Positions 15,587 to 24,566 of a stretch of 50,822 nucleotides of DNA are shown piece after piece. Within the stretch, counting starts at the first letter, position 1. Each line of letters starts with the position of its first letter. Origin of the DNA: CAZRIE01 sp964600075 (GTDB lineage Bacteria > Bacteroidota > Bacteroidia > Flavobacteriales > Flavobacteriaceae); assembly GCA_964600075.1 (NCBI GenBank), contig CAZRIE010000015.1:1-50822 (forward strand), written 5' to 3'. The position numbers and the translations under genes are program-made. A model generated the notes under the pieces. The model did no database searches, was not told the origin of the DNA, and saw nothing but the letters and a program-made list of their open reading frames with translations.

Positions 15587-18097
15587 TTAAAACGAGATTC
15601 TAAGACTAATGTTCGGGGTAATTTCCAATGAAGTTTTAATTACCTCAACAGGTACCCCTGAGCTATTGATTAAATAGTAGCTGCCGATAATATTTTTTCT
15701 GTTAAGGATATTCCATATAGAAAATCCCAAATGGGCATTAATTTTATTATTGAGGGCCATTTTATATGTTGTGGATAGATCTACCCTGAAATAGTCCTTT
15801 AAACGGCTGCTGTTGGCAGTATCATAATTTATGGCTCCATTTTGTATTTCGTTTCCTTGCACTGGCCTTGTGGTAGGTTTGCCAGTATGCCAGTTGAAGC
15901 CTGCTGAAACCTGAAAGTCATTGATGGAATATGATGACCCTAATGTTACTGCATTAGTAATTTCTAGATTATTGGGAAATGAACTTTCAGATAACGAATC
16001 AAAATTATAATGGTTCTCAATGAACGAATAGCTCAGCCAAGTGTTGAATCTGTCCGTTTTTTTTCTTACCAAAAAATCGAAACCATAGGCACTGTAACTG
16101 CCATCTGTTTTGCTAAATTCATACTGATTTTGAAATCCTTGGCTTTGCGTAGTTATTCCGGAAACAAACTTATAATATCCTTCCCCACTTAACAACCAGC
16201 CTCCTTTGTTCAAATGGAGGCCTACGGAAGCCTGCTTGCTCTTTATGATAGGAATATCGGTATCATTGGCTAACTGCCAGCGTCTTTTTTCTATTCCTAG
16301 AAAATCATTTTGAAAATTGATGATCTGAGAGGTAACCTGATGCTTATATTCTCCTAATACCTCGAGCGTGAGGTACTTCAGCAATTTTTTATTGAAATTG
16401 ATTCTTGGCTCTAGAATGTATTTGTCAAATTCGTCGATATAGTTCAATCGTGCGCCTACAGAAAAATTCGTCCGACCGTCCGGAGAAGAATGATCGAATT
16501 GAGAATATAGTCCATGGGTATGTAAAACTTCAGAAATTTTCAACACGAACAGTGGATTATTTACATTATCGACGTCCATAGTCTGTGTTTCAGTGAACTG
16601 ATAGCCGTTCAGTAGTTTCGAACGATTGCCCAGCCTAATAAGTGTATTGAGCTTTACCCCTGTTTCAGCAACACGATTCTCTTGTGCCACACTTTGCCCC
16701 GTAAAAATATCTGAATTTAGTCCGTTTAAATCATAATTGGTACCGTAAATCTGCAATGTTGTCTCAAAGGTACTGTCCCACTTTCTCTTATAGAACAATC
16801 CTGCCCCTAAACTGTTTTGAAAGAGATAATTTGACCGCTCTTCCATAATGCCGTTCACAGTAATACTTTCTTTGATATCAAATTCGTTCCGAACATTTAT
16901 AAAATTTATTCTAATACTATTTTTGGCATCGATATCCCAAAGCCAGCGGAGACCAATGTCATAGAATTCGACTTCAATGTCGGAATCGCCAACATTTTCT
17001 ATTTCGTTCAGTATATCCGTACCCTGCAAAATTCGATTAACATAAGCATGGTAGGTGGGTGTTTTTATTAAGTTGGCCAGACTACTTCTTGCCGCAATCT
17101 GTATTGACGAATCTTTGCCCAGTGGAATGTCGGTAAAACCGAAAGCACTGATAAAGTTGAGGCCGAGGCTTCCGCTAAATTCGGTATTGACAGTGTTATC
17201 GGTTTCCATATTGATTGTTCCCGATACACCGTCAGTATAGTCTACCTGACTTCCATTTTTAATCAAGCGGGCTTTTGGGGTAAGCATTGGATTAAATATT
17301 GATACTAATCCAAAAAAATGCCCTGACTGATACATTTTAATACCATCCCACATCAATAAGTTTTGGTCGTTCGATCCGCCCCTTATATTGATGTTCGATA
17401 CGGTCTCATTTACACTTTGTATACCCGGCAAGGCCTGAACGGTCTGTAACGCGTCACTTTCGATAAGCCCTGGGAGAATTCCAAAATCAGAAAAATCTAT
17501 TTCGAAAGAACCATCGCTCATTTTGTTGATTCCCTCGGTCAAAAAATTTGTCAGAACAACTTCGGAAAGCTCGTGAATTTGTTGATTGAGAAAGATATCG
17601 GAACAGATATCCTTATTCAAAAGGCTATAAGACCGGTCGATTTTCTTATAACCCAAATGCTGTATGTGAATTTCTTCTTCTTTACTATGGATCTTTAATT
17701 CAAAATAGCCCGACCCGTCGCTGATTGCACTGGCGTGTTCGGTAAAGATCAAAGTAAAGACTATCGGTTTTCGGGTAATAGCATCTTTTATATGGCCACA
17801 GGCCAGAAAAGAAGCATTAGGTTCTATGGTGATGAAATTATCTGGTAGTATGGTGAATTCTAACCCCGTTTCTTTTTCAAGATAGGGCATTGTTTTCTCT
17901 GAAGACCAATTTCGCGAAGGTGCGGTCAGCAAAATTCCTTCTATGGTTTCGACGGCATAGTTGAATTGCCACGAAAACCGTTCTTCCAATTGACCCAACA
18001 CTTTTTCAAGCGATACTTTCTCCTTTCTGACCTGGCCTTGAAGGAAAGATCCAAATAGGATGAATAGAAAAACAAAAAGAATTTTTCCATTACTCAC
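15587..18097 (-). CDS. STN-domain TonB-dependent outer-membrane receptor (FecA-like)
   Basis: An 836-residue receptor. Order: signal peptide (residues 1-22), STN/secretin-like signalling domain about 25-92 (VSLEKVLGQLEERFSWQFNY, LEKETGLEFTIL), carboxypeptidase-regulatory-like beta domain about 93-165 (ACGHIKDAITRKPIVFTLI), plug (NINIRGGSNDQNLLMWDGI), then a 22-strand-type barrel ending in LEITPNISLRISF. The STN domain normally touches FecR to report ligand binding. The ATG overlaps the fecR stop by 8 bases, so the two are coupled. No SusD-like partner is present, which argues against the usual glycan-uptake pair. Ligand unknown. Confidence 0.93.
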   Translation of the reverse strand: MSNGKILFVFLFILFGSFLQGQVRKEKVSLEKVLGQLEERFSWQFNYAVETIEGILLTAPSRNWSSEKTMPYLEKETGLEFTILPDNFITIEPNASFLACGHIKDAITRKPIVFTLIFTEHASAISDGSGYFELKIHSKEEEIHIQHLGYKKIDRSYSLLNKDICSDIFLNQQIHELSEVVLTNFLTEGINKMSDGSFEIDFSDFGILPGLIESDALQTVQALPGIQSVNETVSNINIRGGSNDQNLLMWDGIKMYQSGHFFGLVSIFNPMLTPKARLIKNGSQVDYTDGVSGTINMETDNTVNTEFSGSLGLNFISAFGFTDIPLGKDSSIQIAARSSLANLIKTPTYHAYVNRILQGTDILNEIENVGDSDIEVEFYDIGLRWLWDIDAKNSIRINFINVRNEFDIKESITVNGIMEERSNYLFQNSLGAGLFYKRKWDSTFETTLQIYGTNYDLNGLNSDIFTGQSVAQENRVAETGVKLNTLIRLGNRSKLLNGYQFTETQTMDVDNVNNPLFVLKISEVLHTHGLYSQFDHSSPDGRTNFSVGARLNYIDEFDKYILEPRINFNKKLLKYLTLEVLGEYKHQVTSQIINFQNDFLGIEKRRWQLANDTDIPIIKSKQASVGLHLNKGGWLLSGEGYYKFVSGITTQSQGFQNQYEFSKTDGSYSAYGFDFLVRKKTDRFNTWLSYSFIENHYNFDSLSESSFPNNLEITNAVTLGSSYSINDFQVSAGFNWHTGKPTTRPVQGNEIQNGAINYDTANSSRLKDYFRVDLSTTYKMALNNKINAHLGFSIWNILNRKNIIGSYYLINSSGVPVEVIKTSLEITPNISLRISF

Positions 18098-18995
18098 TAT
18101 TTTTCAATACGATTTTACTAGGTGATTGTATTTGATAGGTCAAATTTAAAGGTATGGTAATGGATTTCAATGCTGTATCTAGGTCATTGTGCATAAAGCC
18201 GCCCCTGAAAAGACGGTCTACATCGATAGACTCTACCTGAACGATTACATTGTACTGCCTTTCTAGTTCGCGAATTACTTCGTAAATCGGAACCTGATTG
18301 AAGCTACTCTTGTTTTCGATCCACAGAGGTTTTTGCCCTTGTACACTATCTCGCGATACGTTTCCTTTAAGCATCCTGAATACATTACCCGGCCGCAATA
18401 CTTCGGATGTATTGCTATAATCTACACTTACACTGCCTTCATAGCAGACCACTTCAAAAAAGTCCTTTCTATTTTTAACGTTAAATTGCGTTCCCAAAAC
18501 ACTTACTTTTTTGTCATCTGGTGTGAGTACCTCAAAAGTAGAACCTTTGCTGACCTTGAAAAAGGCTTCGCCCTCAAGTTTGATTTCTCTTTTTTCGAAC
18601 CATTTTTCTTTATTATAGGATATTTGCGATACCGCATTTAGAATAACCTCTGAATCGTCTGGAAGTTGGGTTACAATTTTATTGCCTGCCGGTGCCATAA
18701 TTTGGGTCAAATCGTTTAAAAAGAACACATAATAAACGGCGAAAGAAATAAGAACAAGCCCGGCTATTTTCAATAAGGGCCAAAGCAGTGCCGTTTTATG
18801 CGCTGCTTTGGACCTTAATTTAGCTTTAAATACTTCAAATTCATCAGGGCTTACGAAATTTGAAGCCTTGAATTTTTTTGCCCCTTCGCTCAATCGCATA
18901 TGCGAATCGAAATCATCCAACTTTTTAAAATCCTCCCATTCTTGTCCGGAAAGATCGTCAGATAGCCATTTTTTAATCAAGTAGTCTTTGTCCAT
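18090..18995 (-). CDS. FecR-family anti-sigma factor with DUF4974 domain
   Basis: A 301-residue single-pass inner-membrane protein. Cytoplasmic part 1-70 (IKKWLSDDLSGQEWEDF, the sigma-binding region), a membrane helix about 71-92 (LLKIAGLVLISFAVYYVFFL), FecR domain about 98-210 (TQLPDDSEVILNAVSQISY, LEGEAFFKVSKG, VLGTQFNVKN, CYEGSVSVDY) and the C-terminal DUF4974 domain (FNQVPIYEVIRELERQYNV). It would hold the ECF sigma factor inactive until the STN receptor signals. It is 42 bases downstream of the sigma gene and overlaps the receptor gene. Confidence 0.94.
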   Translation of the reverse strand: MDKDYLIKKWLSDDLSGQEWEDFKKLDDFDSHMRLSEGAKKFKASNFVSPDEFEVFKAKLRSKAAHKTALLWPLLKIAGLVLISFAVYYVFFLNDLTQIMAPAGNKIVTQLPDDSEVILNAVSQISYNKEKWFEKREIKLEGEAFFKVSKGSTFEVLTPDDKKVSVLGTQFNVKNRKDFFEVVCYEGSVSVDYSNTSEVLRPGNVFRMLKGNVSRDSVQGQKPLWIENKSSFNQVPIYEVIRELERQYNVIVQVESIDVDRLFRGGFMHNDLDTALKSITIPLNLTYQIQSPSKIVLKNSE

Positions 18996-19037
18996 ATCGT
19001 TGTCGGTTTCAATAGTATAACAACTAAACTTCAGTTT

Positions 19038-19556
19038 TTACGTAAAGTCTCCGATTTCTTCTTTTAATTTTTTATAGGCGTTATAAATTCTACTTTCGAC
19101 CGCCCTTCTGCTAATACCTAACATTTCAGCGATTTCCTTTTGCCTTTTTCCTTCTGCCTTAAAGAGTAAAAAAGCGACTCTTTGCTCTTCGGTCAAATTC
19201 ACCAAAGCTCTTTGGTATTTTTTAAGAAACTCTTGCTCTTGAATTAAAAATTCGGGGGTCTCGTTGTCATATTCATCTGGTAGATGCTGTTTATAGCGCA
19301 TTACCACTTTTTCATGCTTTAGCTCATTTAGCATCATGTTACTGGCCACTTTGAACAGAAACGCTTTGGCTTTGCCCGGTGGAACGGTTTTACAATTGTC
19401 CCATAACTTTATAAATGCTTCCTGCATTTTATCTTTACAATCGTTATGGCCGCTAAATTTATAGTACAGAAAACCAAGTAGATCTTTTGAGAACTTGGTG
19501 TAGATATTTGAGAATATTTTCTCCTCACATACATTATCGACTATGTCTTTTGGCAT
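19038..19556 (-). CDS. ECF RNA polymerase sigma factor, FecI type
   Basis: A 172-residue sigma-70 family factor of the Bacteroidetes FecI-like group. Region 2 reads LLGFLYYKFSGHNDCKDKMQEAF and KLWDNC; region 4 reads LTEEQRVAFLLFKAEGKRQK and EIAEMLGISRRAVESRIYNAY. No C-terminal extension. It heads the sigma-fecR-receptor operon and is divergent from the repeat lipoprotein at 19659, with about 100 bases between start codons that must hold both promoters. Autoregulation of the locus is the expected but unproven mode. Confidence 0.95.
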   Translation of the reverse strand: MPKDIVDNVCEEKIFSNIYTKFSKDLLGFLYYKFSGHNDCKDKMQEAFIKLWDNCKTVPPGKAKAFLFKVASNMMLNELKHEKVVMRYKQHLPDEYDNETPEFLIQEQEFLKKYQRALVNLTEEQRVAFLLFKAEGKRQKEIAEMLGISRRAVESRIYNAYKKLKEEIGDFT

Positions 19557-19658
19557 TGATGACTTTGTTTGAATAAAAGTATAAAAAATAAGAGTTAAAC
19601 GTGTAATTTGAATGTATTGGTTGTTATAATAATAAGGGCTGAATTAATATTCGATATC

Positions 19659-20732
19659 GTGAAAAATCTAAATCAAGTATTTTTTGTCGCTATTCTCATT
19701 TTACTACTAACGTCGTGTAGAAAAGGGGAGTACGAATTGGTAGAGGCTCCGGTAGACAAGCGTTTAGAAGTCAACTCTGAAGTGGCTGGCTTTATGCAAC
19801 GTATTTCGATGAACGATGGTTCTAACGACAACATTATTGACAAAGCGAATTGTTTTAATATTGAGTTGCCACTGATGGTTTTTGTGAACGGTAAAGAAAC
19901 TATAGTCAATACTGAAGATGATTATTCGCTCATAGAAGCTATTTTTGATGAATTCAGTACGGATAAAGATACTTTGGCCATTAAGTTTCCGATAGTAGTG
20001 ACTCGGATTGATTTTTCTAGCGTCGTGGTAAATACCCAAGCCGAGTTTGCCAATCTAGTCAGCACATGCGCTGGAGAAAATATCACTGATGATGACATAG
20101 AATGTATTGATTTTGTGTACCCGATAACCATGTCTATTTTTAATAAAATTACAGAATTGGCCGATAGGGTCAGTATTACCAATGATAAACAGCTGTATAG
20201 TTTTATTGGTCAGTTAGATCAATACCTAGTGATAACTATAGATTTTCCGGTTTCAATGCTTCTATCAGATGGCTCCGAAAGTACAATAAATGATTCAGGT
20301 GCTTTGAAAGCTAAAATTGAAGATGTCGATAATGTATGTGATGAAGATGATGATTTTGACTACAATGACGACGACATTCTTACCGCAACGGAGCAAGAGT
20401 TTGTAAATTTATTGACGTCATGTAGCGTGGTAATTGAAGAAATTAAATTGAATGATAAAGATGTGACAGCGGTCTACAATCAATATATTTTCACGTTTAA
20501 TGCAGATGGTTCGGTTAATGCGGATTTTAGCGGCGATATCTCATTAGGCACTTGGGTAGTAACATTCGATACCGATGACAACCAAAGATTGGGCATTGTA
20601 ATGGATTCGGATTCACTCATAAATCTAAATAACGATTGGAATTTACATGAAATTGAACAAGACGATAATGTTATCAAGATAGAATTGAAGAAAGGAGAAG
20701 ACGAAATCGAATTTGAACAGACCTGCGACTAA
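19659..20732 (+). CDS. Surface lipoprotein with internal repeats, divergent partner of the FecIR-receptor locus
   Basis: I start at GTG 19659, which gives a lipoprotein leader VKNLNQVFFVAILILLLTSC with Cys20, total 357 residues; the frame is open further back to 19608. The body carries about four units of 30-38 residues with a [FLY]P[ILV] core followed by a V/I-N-T/D turn: FNIELPLMVFVNG (66-78), LAIKFPIVVTRID (106-118), CIDFVYPITMSIF (149-161) and VITIDFPVSMLLS (191-203). TQAEFANLVSTC (126-137) is echoed by TEQEFVNLLTSC (244-255). Six non-lipobox Cys residues and acidic runs such as DEDDDFDYNDDD suggest disulfides and cation binding. I recall similar uncharacterised proteins beside FecIR loci in Flavobacteriaceae. 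A signal ligand, or a substrate-capture or surface protein, are possible roles. Confidence 0.85.
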   Translation: MKNLNQVFFVAILILLLTSCRKGEYELVEAPVDKRLEVNSEVAGFMQRISMNDGSNDNIIDKANCFNIELPLMVFVNGKETIVNTEDDYSLIEAIFDEFSTDKDTLAIKFPIVVTRIDFSSVVVNTQAEFANLVSTCAGENITDDDIECIDFVYPITMSIFNKITELADRVSITNDKQLYSFIGQLDQYLVITIDFPVSMLLSDGSESTINDSGALKAKIEDVDNVCDEDDDFDYNDDDILTATEQEFVNLLTSCSVVIEEIKLNDKDVTAVYNQYIFTFNADGSVNADFSGDISLGTWVVTFDTDDNQRLGIVMDSDSLINLNNDWNLHEIEQDDNVIKIELKKGEDEIEFEQTCD

Positions 20733-20888
20733 AGTCAATTCCTGTTTTTTGCAGTTAGTCCATTCCTTGCAAACCGTAGTTGCTTTCTTGTTCGATGACG
20801 AATGGCATTAGATATATTCTTAGAAAGGAGAGCTTCTGTATTCGTCTGGCATTCTTAATGGCTTAATCGATAGGTAATAATCGATTAT

Positions 20889-21014
20889 TTATGAAGTTCG
20901 TTTTCTTTCGACCCAGTGCAACGCTATTATGAAGGGTATAAATGTGACAGTACCCATAAAAATATAAAAGATGGCCCTGAAAATGATTTGTAAGGTGTTT
21001 TTTGCTTTCCACAT
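20889..21014 (-). CDS. 41-residue single-pass membrane peptide, last gene of the redox operon
   Basis: The ATG at 21014 lies 7 bases after the dsbD stop codon. The product begins MWKAKNTLQIIFRAIFYIF and has one hydrophobic helix (residues about 9-32, FRAIFYIFMGTVTFIPFIIA) followed by a basic tail, HWVERKRTS. Position, strand and spacing are those of a translationally coupled gene, and the sequence has the positive-charge layout of a real small membrane protein. I do not recognise a family. It might assist the DsbD or a respiratory partner; this is a guess. Confidence 0.5.
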   Translation of the reverse strand: MWKAKNTLQIIFRAIFYIFMGTVTFIPFIIALHWVERKRTS

Positions 21015-21021
21015 GGCAAGT

Positions 21022-23037
21022 TTATTTATTAACTAATTGTTCGTATGCACTTTTTAGTTTTCTTTCAGAATGTGGTATTGTTCCATTCGTAATTCCGTCC
21101 AAACTTTTCAGCAACCAAAGATGATATTCGTCGATGCCCGTATATTGTTTAGGTTCGTTCAATATCTCTAAGTCGCTACTTATAGCTACGTAGTAGGGCT
21201 GAGATGCCGTTTCAAAGTTGATGTATTGAAAAGTGGCCCACTTATCACCTATGGTTTTTATAGCTTTTAGTTGACTTTCGTTTACCTTAAAGCTGAATTG
21301 TTTGCCATCTTCCAGTTTCCTTCGGTCGTCTATGTATAGTGATATCAAGACAAACTCATTTTTAAGAATTTCGAATACTTTTGGGGCACTCCAGACATTT
21401 TCCTCCATTTTTCTGCAGTTGACACAGGCCCAGCCCGTAAAATCAAGAAGAATTGGTTTGTTGTTGGCTTTGGCAAAAGCGAGGCCTTCATCAAAATCCT
21501 TAAAGCAATTAAGCCCTAAGGGGCATTCAGATTCTTGCTCATAAATACTGTAGAACGATGGAGGAGGAAATCCGCTAAGTGCAGCCAATGGGGTATTTTT
21601 TTGTAATCCCGAAATTAGGTAGCATACAAAACCTCCTATCAAAATGCCGGACACAATTCTGATTTTGCTCAATTTCCTTTTGCCATCATGCGGAAAGCGT
21701 ATTACGCCAAAAAAGTATAGGGCCAGTAGCACGAATATGATAATCCATATACCTATGAAAACTTCGCGCTTCAAAAAACCCCAGTGAGCGACCAAGTCTG
21801 CATTCGATAAGAACTTGAAGGCCAATGCCAATTCGATGAAGCCCAAGACTACCTTTACCGTTGTAAGCCAACCTCCCGATTTCGGCAGAGAGGTCAATAA
21901 TTTGGGAAAAAGTGCGAACAAGGCAAAGGGTAAGGCCAAAGCGGCACCGAACCCTGCCATGCCGAGGGTTAATTGCATCGCACCGCCATTGGCGGTCAAA
22001 GAACCTGCCAAAAGAGAACCTAAGATCGGACCTGTACACGAAAATGAGACCAATGCTAGGGTAAGGGCCATGAAAAATATACCGATAAGCCCTCCTGTAC
22101 TAGAGGCAGAGTCCATTTTATTTGACCATGAGTTGGGAAGGGTGAGCTCAAAATAGCCAAAAAACGAAAAAGCGAAAACGACGAAAATAACGAAGAAAAA
22201 AATGTTCAACCAAATATTGGTCGATATCGTGTTGAGTATTTCGGGATTAACAACATCTAGAAAGTGAAAGGGTATGCTAAGGGCAATATAGATGAGTAGA
22301 ATAAAAAAACCATATGATATAGCATTCGTTATGCCCTTTGTTTTGTTCTGTGATTGCTTGGTAAAATAGGATACGGTAAGTGGTATCATGGGAAATACAC
22401 AAGGTGTCAAAAGTGCGACGAGCCCCCCTAAAAACCCTAAAACAAAGATTTTCCATAGATTACCACTATTTGTCGTCAAATCAACATTTGAAGATTTGAG
22501 CAATTCCCTATTTTTCAAATTGAGCTGCATACCATTAGAAAGTAATTCACTATTTGCATCTAAAGAAACGGTTTCGAGTCGAACACTATTGCCATTGAGG
22601 GGCACCAAGAGTTGCTCTTCCCAATTTATGCATACTTCGTTGCAAGCTTGGTAATTCAAAACGAATTTGATTTGCGCAACCTCTTGCCTCAAAAGTTTAA
22701 TACGCTGTGTGAAAATGGCTTCATTCAAAAAGTAGGTCTCATCAACCTCAAAGACCGGATTGAAGGCTGTAATTGTTTGACTTTCCCTGGCTCCTCCAAT
22801 GAGTTCAAAGTCCATTCCCGCTTTTTCGAAACTTATCTCTGAAGGCAAAGAACCTTCTTCGTGGGTGAACTGTGAAAATACGTGCCATTCATTTTCTATG
22901 GTTCCTTTAACAATGATATCATATTCCGTATCAGATATTTTATGAGCCGCTGATTTCCATGTTACAGGTTCCAATAGCTGTGATTGAGCTATAAAACAAG
23001 ACGTTAAAAGGAGGATTTGAAGAACTGTTTTTTTCAT
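21022..23037 (-). CDS. dsbD: Thiol:disulfide interchange protein DsbD
   Basis: A 671-residue protein that moves electrons from cytoplasmic thioredoxin to the periplasm. Order: signal peptide; N-terminal alpha domain with ACNEVCINWEE; membrane domain with LLTPCVFPMIPLTVSYFTK and the second core Cys in SFSCTGPILGSLLAG (about 8 helices, residues 195-460); C-terminal thioredoxin domain with GWACVNCRKME, Cys538 and Cys541. All three cysteine pairs needed for the relay are present. It is sixth in the operon, behind ApbE, DUF4266 and DUF3570 genes, so it likely reduces one or more of their cysteine proteins. Confidence 0.94.
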   Translation of the reverse strand: MKKTVLQILLLTSCFIAQSQLLEPVTWKSAAHKISDTEYDIIVKGTIENEWHVFSQFTHEEGSLPSEISFEKAGMDFELIGGARESQTITAFNPVFEVDETYFLNEAIFTQRIKLLRQEVAQIKFVLNYQACNEVCINWEEQLLVPLNGNSVRLETVSLDANSELLSNGMQLNLKNRELLKSSNVDLTTNSGNLWKIFVLGFLGGLVALLTPCVFPMIPLTVSYFTKQSQNKTKGITNAISYGFFILLIYIALSIPFHFLDVVNPEILNTISTNIWLNIFFFVIFVVFAFSFFGYFELTLPNSWSNKMDSASSTGGLIGIFFMALTLALVSFSCTGPILGSLLAGSLTANGGAMQLTLGMAGFGAALALPFALFALFPKLLTSLPKSGGWLTTVKVVLGFIELALAFKFLSNADLVAHWGFLKREVFIGIWIIIFVLLALYFFGVIRFPHDGKRKLSKIRIVSGILIGGFVCYLISGLQKNTPLAALSGFPPPSFYSIYEQESECPLGLNCFKDFDEGLAFAKANNKPILLDFTGWACVNCRKMEENVWSAPKVFEILKNEFVLISLYIDDRRKLEDGKQFSFKVNESQLKAIKTIGDKWATFQYINFETASQPYYVAISSDLEILNEPKQYTGIDEYHLWLLKSLDGITNGTIPHSERKLKSAYEQLVNK

Positions 23038-23061
23038 AACGAAGTTTTTAAGATATAGAGG

Positions 23062-24339
23062 CTAATCAACAATGAACTTAAAGCCGAGGGAAATAATATT
23101 CGCATTTAACCCAGTACTTCTTTGATAACGGTTTGCCCTAAGGTCGACCGATTTTAAGCCAAACTTCCAGATTTTTGACTGGGCGAAAATATCTTTGTAA
23201 GAAATGCCAAGACCGAACTGATTGGCGTCGAACGAAGCAAGGTCGTAATCTGAGGTGTAATAGTCTTCTGTTGATAGGGCTACATCTTTAGGGAAAAAAT
23301 AATAGGATGCTGTTTGAACATAGTAGCGGTAAAGAGGATACAAGGTAAACTTATCCGAAATCTTGATCGGTATTTCAAGGCTTGCGGTATACGAGGTGAC
23401 CCCCCAATTGTCGTAATAATATCGAAAATATCCGCGCAAAGTGAACATCTCGTTAAGGTAGTAGGATAGCCTACCTCCTATAGGAAGTTTAAAGCGGTAA
23501 AAAGGAAGTCTCTCAACATCATCTGCAAGTTGAAAATCATCGATAAAAAAATCTTCCTTATCCGCAAAATATACTCTTTGGTGTGGCGTAGACAACAACC
23601 CTTCTTGAATAACGGCGTCGAAGGATATCGAAAATTGAAAACGCTTGGTCAATATCTGCGCAAAATTAAGTGAAAGGGAATATGAGTTTCGCTTTAGCTC
23701 ATTGAATTCGGTAAAGTTCGGATCGTATGTGCCGTTATCTATTATAGTATTGTCGAAGAACCCCTCCCTTAATTCAAAGGGGTATTGCGGGTTATATTTG
23801 TCCAGGAAAATTTGACCTTTTATACTGATTTCCGTGTTCTTTTCATTCATTAACCGCGTATAGCCAGCCCCGAAACCAAAAGAAAAATAATCATACTCAG
23901 AAGAAACGGCCGCGTTTACGGTTGCCACATCGTTTCTTTCTTTGGAGCTATGGGAATAAGAAGTGTGAATATAACTGAGTACATCACTTTTTGAAGGTCC
24001 TGAAGATTCTACCCAAGGGCTTGCATTGCCATCTCCATCAAACGGATTTATATTGCTGGAAGAAGCTGATGAGTAGGCCGAAATGCCGACGTCGACAGTA
24101 ATTACATCACTATTGCCCATAGGTATGCTAACGATTATTGTGGGGGTCATGTCCCAAAGTTCTTCTGTTCCTTCGCCTCCCGTAACCGCAGCATTTCTAC
24201 CAGTTTGCGTATAATAGCTATACAAAAATTCTACTTCGGTATTTTCTAACACTTTCTTTACATATTCTTGACTATCATTTTGAGAAAACACTCCCCATGA
24301 AATACAAATTATGCAGCTTACCGCCATTGTTTTTTTCAT
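23062..24339 (-). CDS. DUF3570 outer-membrane beta-barrel protein
   Basis: A 425-residue secreted protein with signal peptide (MKKTMAVSCIICISWGVFSQ). EVEFLYSYYTQTGRNAAVTGG, GTEELWDMTPTI and SAYSSASSSNINPFDG near the N-terminus, then many 10-12 residue amphipathic strands (RFKLPIGGRLSYYLNE, LRGYFRYYYDNWG), are the DUF3570 pattern. The C-terminal strand ends NIISLGFKFIVD, an outer-membrane barrel ending. It follows the DUF4266 gene by 12 bases. DUF3570 and DUF4266 genes commonly travel together with apbE; the role of the barrel, perhaps presenting the DUF4266 lipoprotein or a channel, is inferred. Confidence 0.93.
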   Translation of the reverse strand: MKKTMAVSCIICISWGVFSQNDSQEYVKKVLENTEVEFLYSYYTQTGRNAAVTGGEGTEELWDMTPTIIVSIPMGNSDVITVDVGISAYSSASSSNINPFDGDGNASPWVESSGPSKSDVLSYIHTSYSHSSKERNDVATVNAAVSSEYDYFSFGFGAGYTRLMNEKNTEISIKGQIFLDKYNPQYPFELREGFFDNTIIDNGTYDPNFTEFNELKRNSYSLSLNFAQILTKRFQFSISFDAVIQEGLLSTPHQRVYFADKEDFFIDDFQLADDVERLPFYRFKLPIGGRLSYYLNEMFTLRGYFRYYYDNWGVTSYTASLEIPIKISDKFTLYPLYRYYVQTASYYFFPKDVALSTEDYYTSDYDLASFDANQFGLGISYKDIFAQSKIWKFGLKSVDLRANRYQRSTGLNANIISLGFKFIVD

Positions 24340-24351
24340 ATTGTCGTCATT

Positions 24352-24561
24352 CTAATTACAACCGCAGCCACCGCCGCTTTTACCCCCATTGGCACCTGCT
24401 GAGCCTTCACGGTAAATTTGAAAATTGGTTTCAAATCGTTCTAGGCCTTTGGCCGCTAGGTACATTTCTTCATCGTTTAAAATGGCCCTATCATATTCTT
24501 TGACCGCTGCACAAGACGACGCAGCAAGAAGTATAACGAATAGTACTATTGTTTTTTTCAT
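24352..24561 (-). CDS. DUF4266 small lipoprotein with C-terminal GGGCGCN
   Basis: A 69-residue lipoprotein; lipobox LLAASSC gives lipidated Cys17. KEYDRAILNDEEMYLA is the conserved DUF4266 core. The tail is Gly-rich and ends SGGGCGCN with Cys66 and Cys68, a strictly placed Cys-X-Cys at the very C-terminus. Before it, REGSAGANGG (51-60) resembles, at low similarity, the Dxx[ST]GAT motif that ApbE flavinylates. It sits 5 bases after apbE. The Cys pair and the ApbE neighbour make covalent modification or metal binding plausible; neither is shown. Confidence 0.92.
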   Translation of the reverse strand: MKKTIVLFVILLAASSCAAVKEYDRAILNDEEMYLAAKGLERFETNFQIYREGSAGANGGKSGGGCGCN

Positions 24562-24566
24562 CGTTT

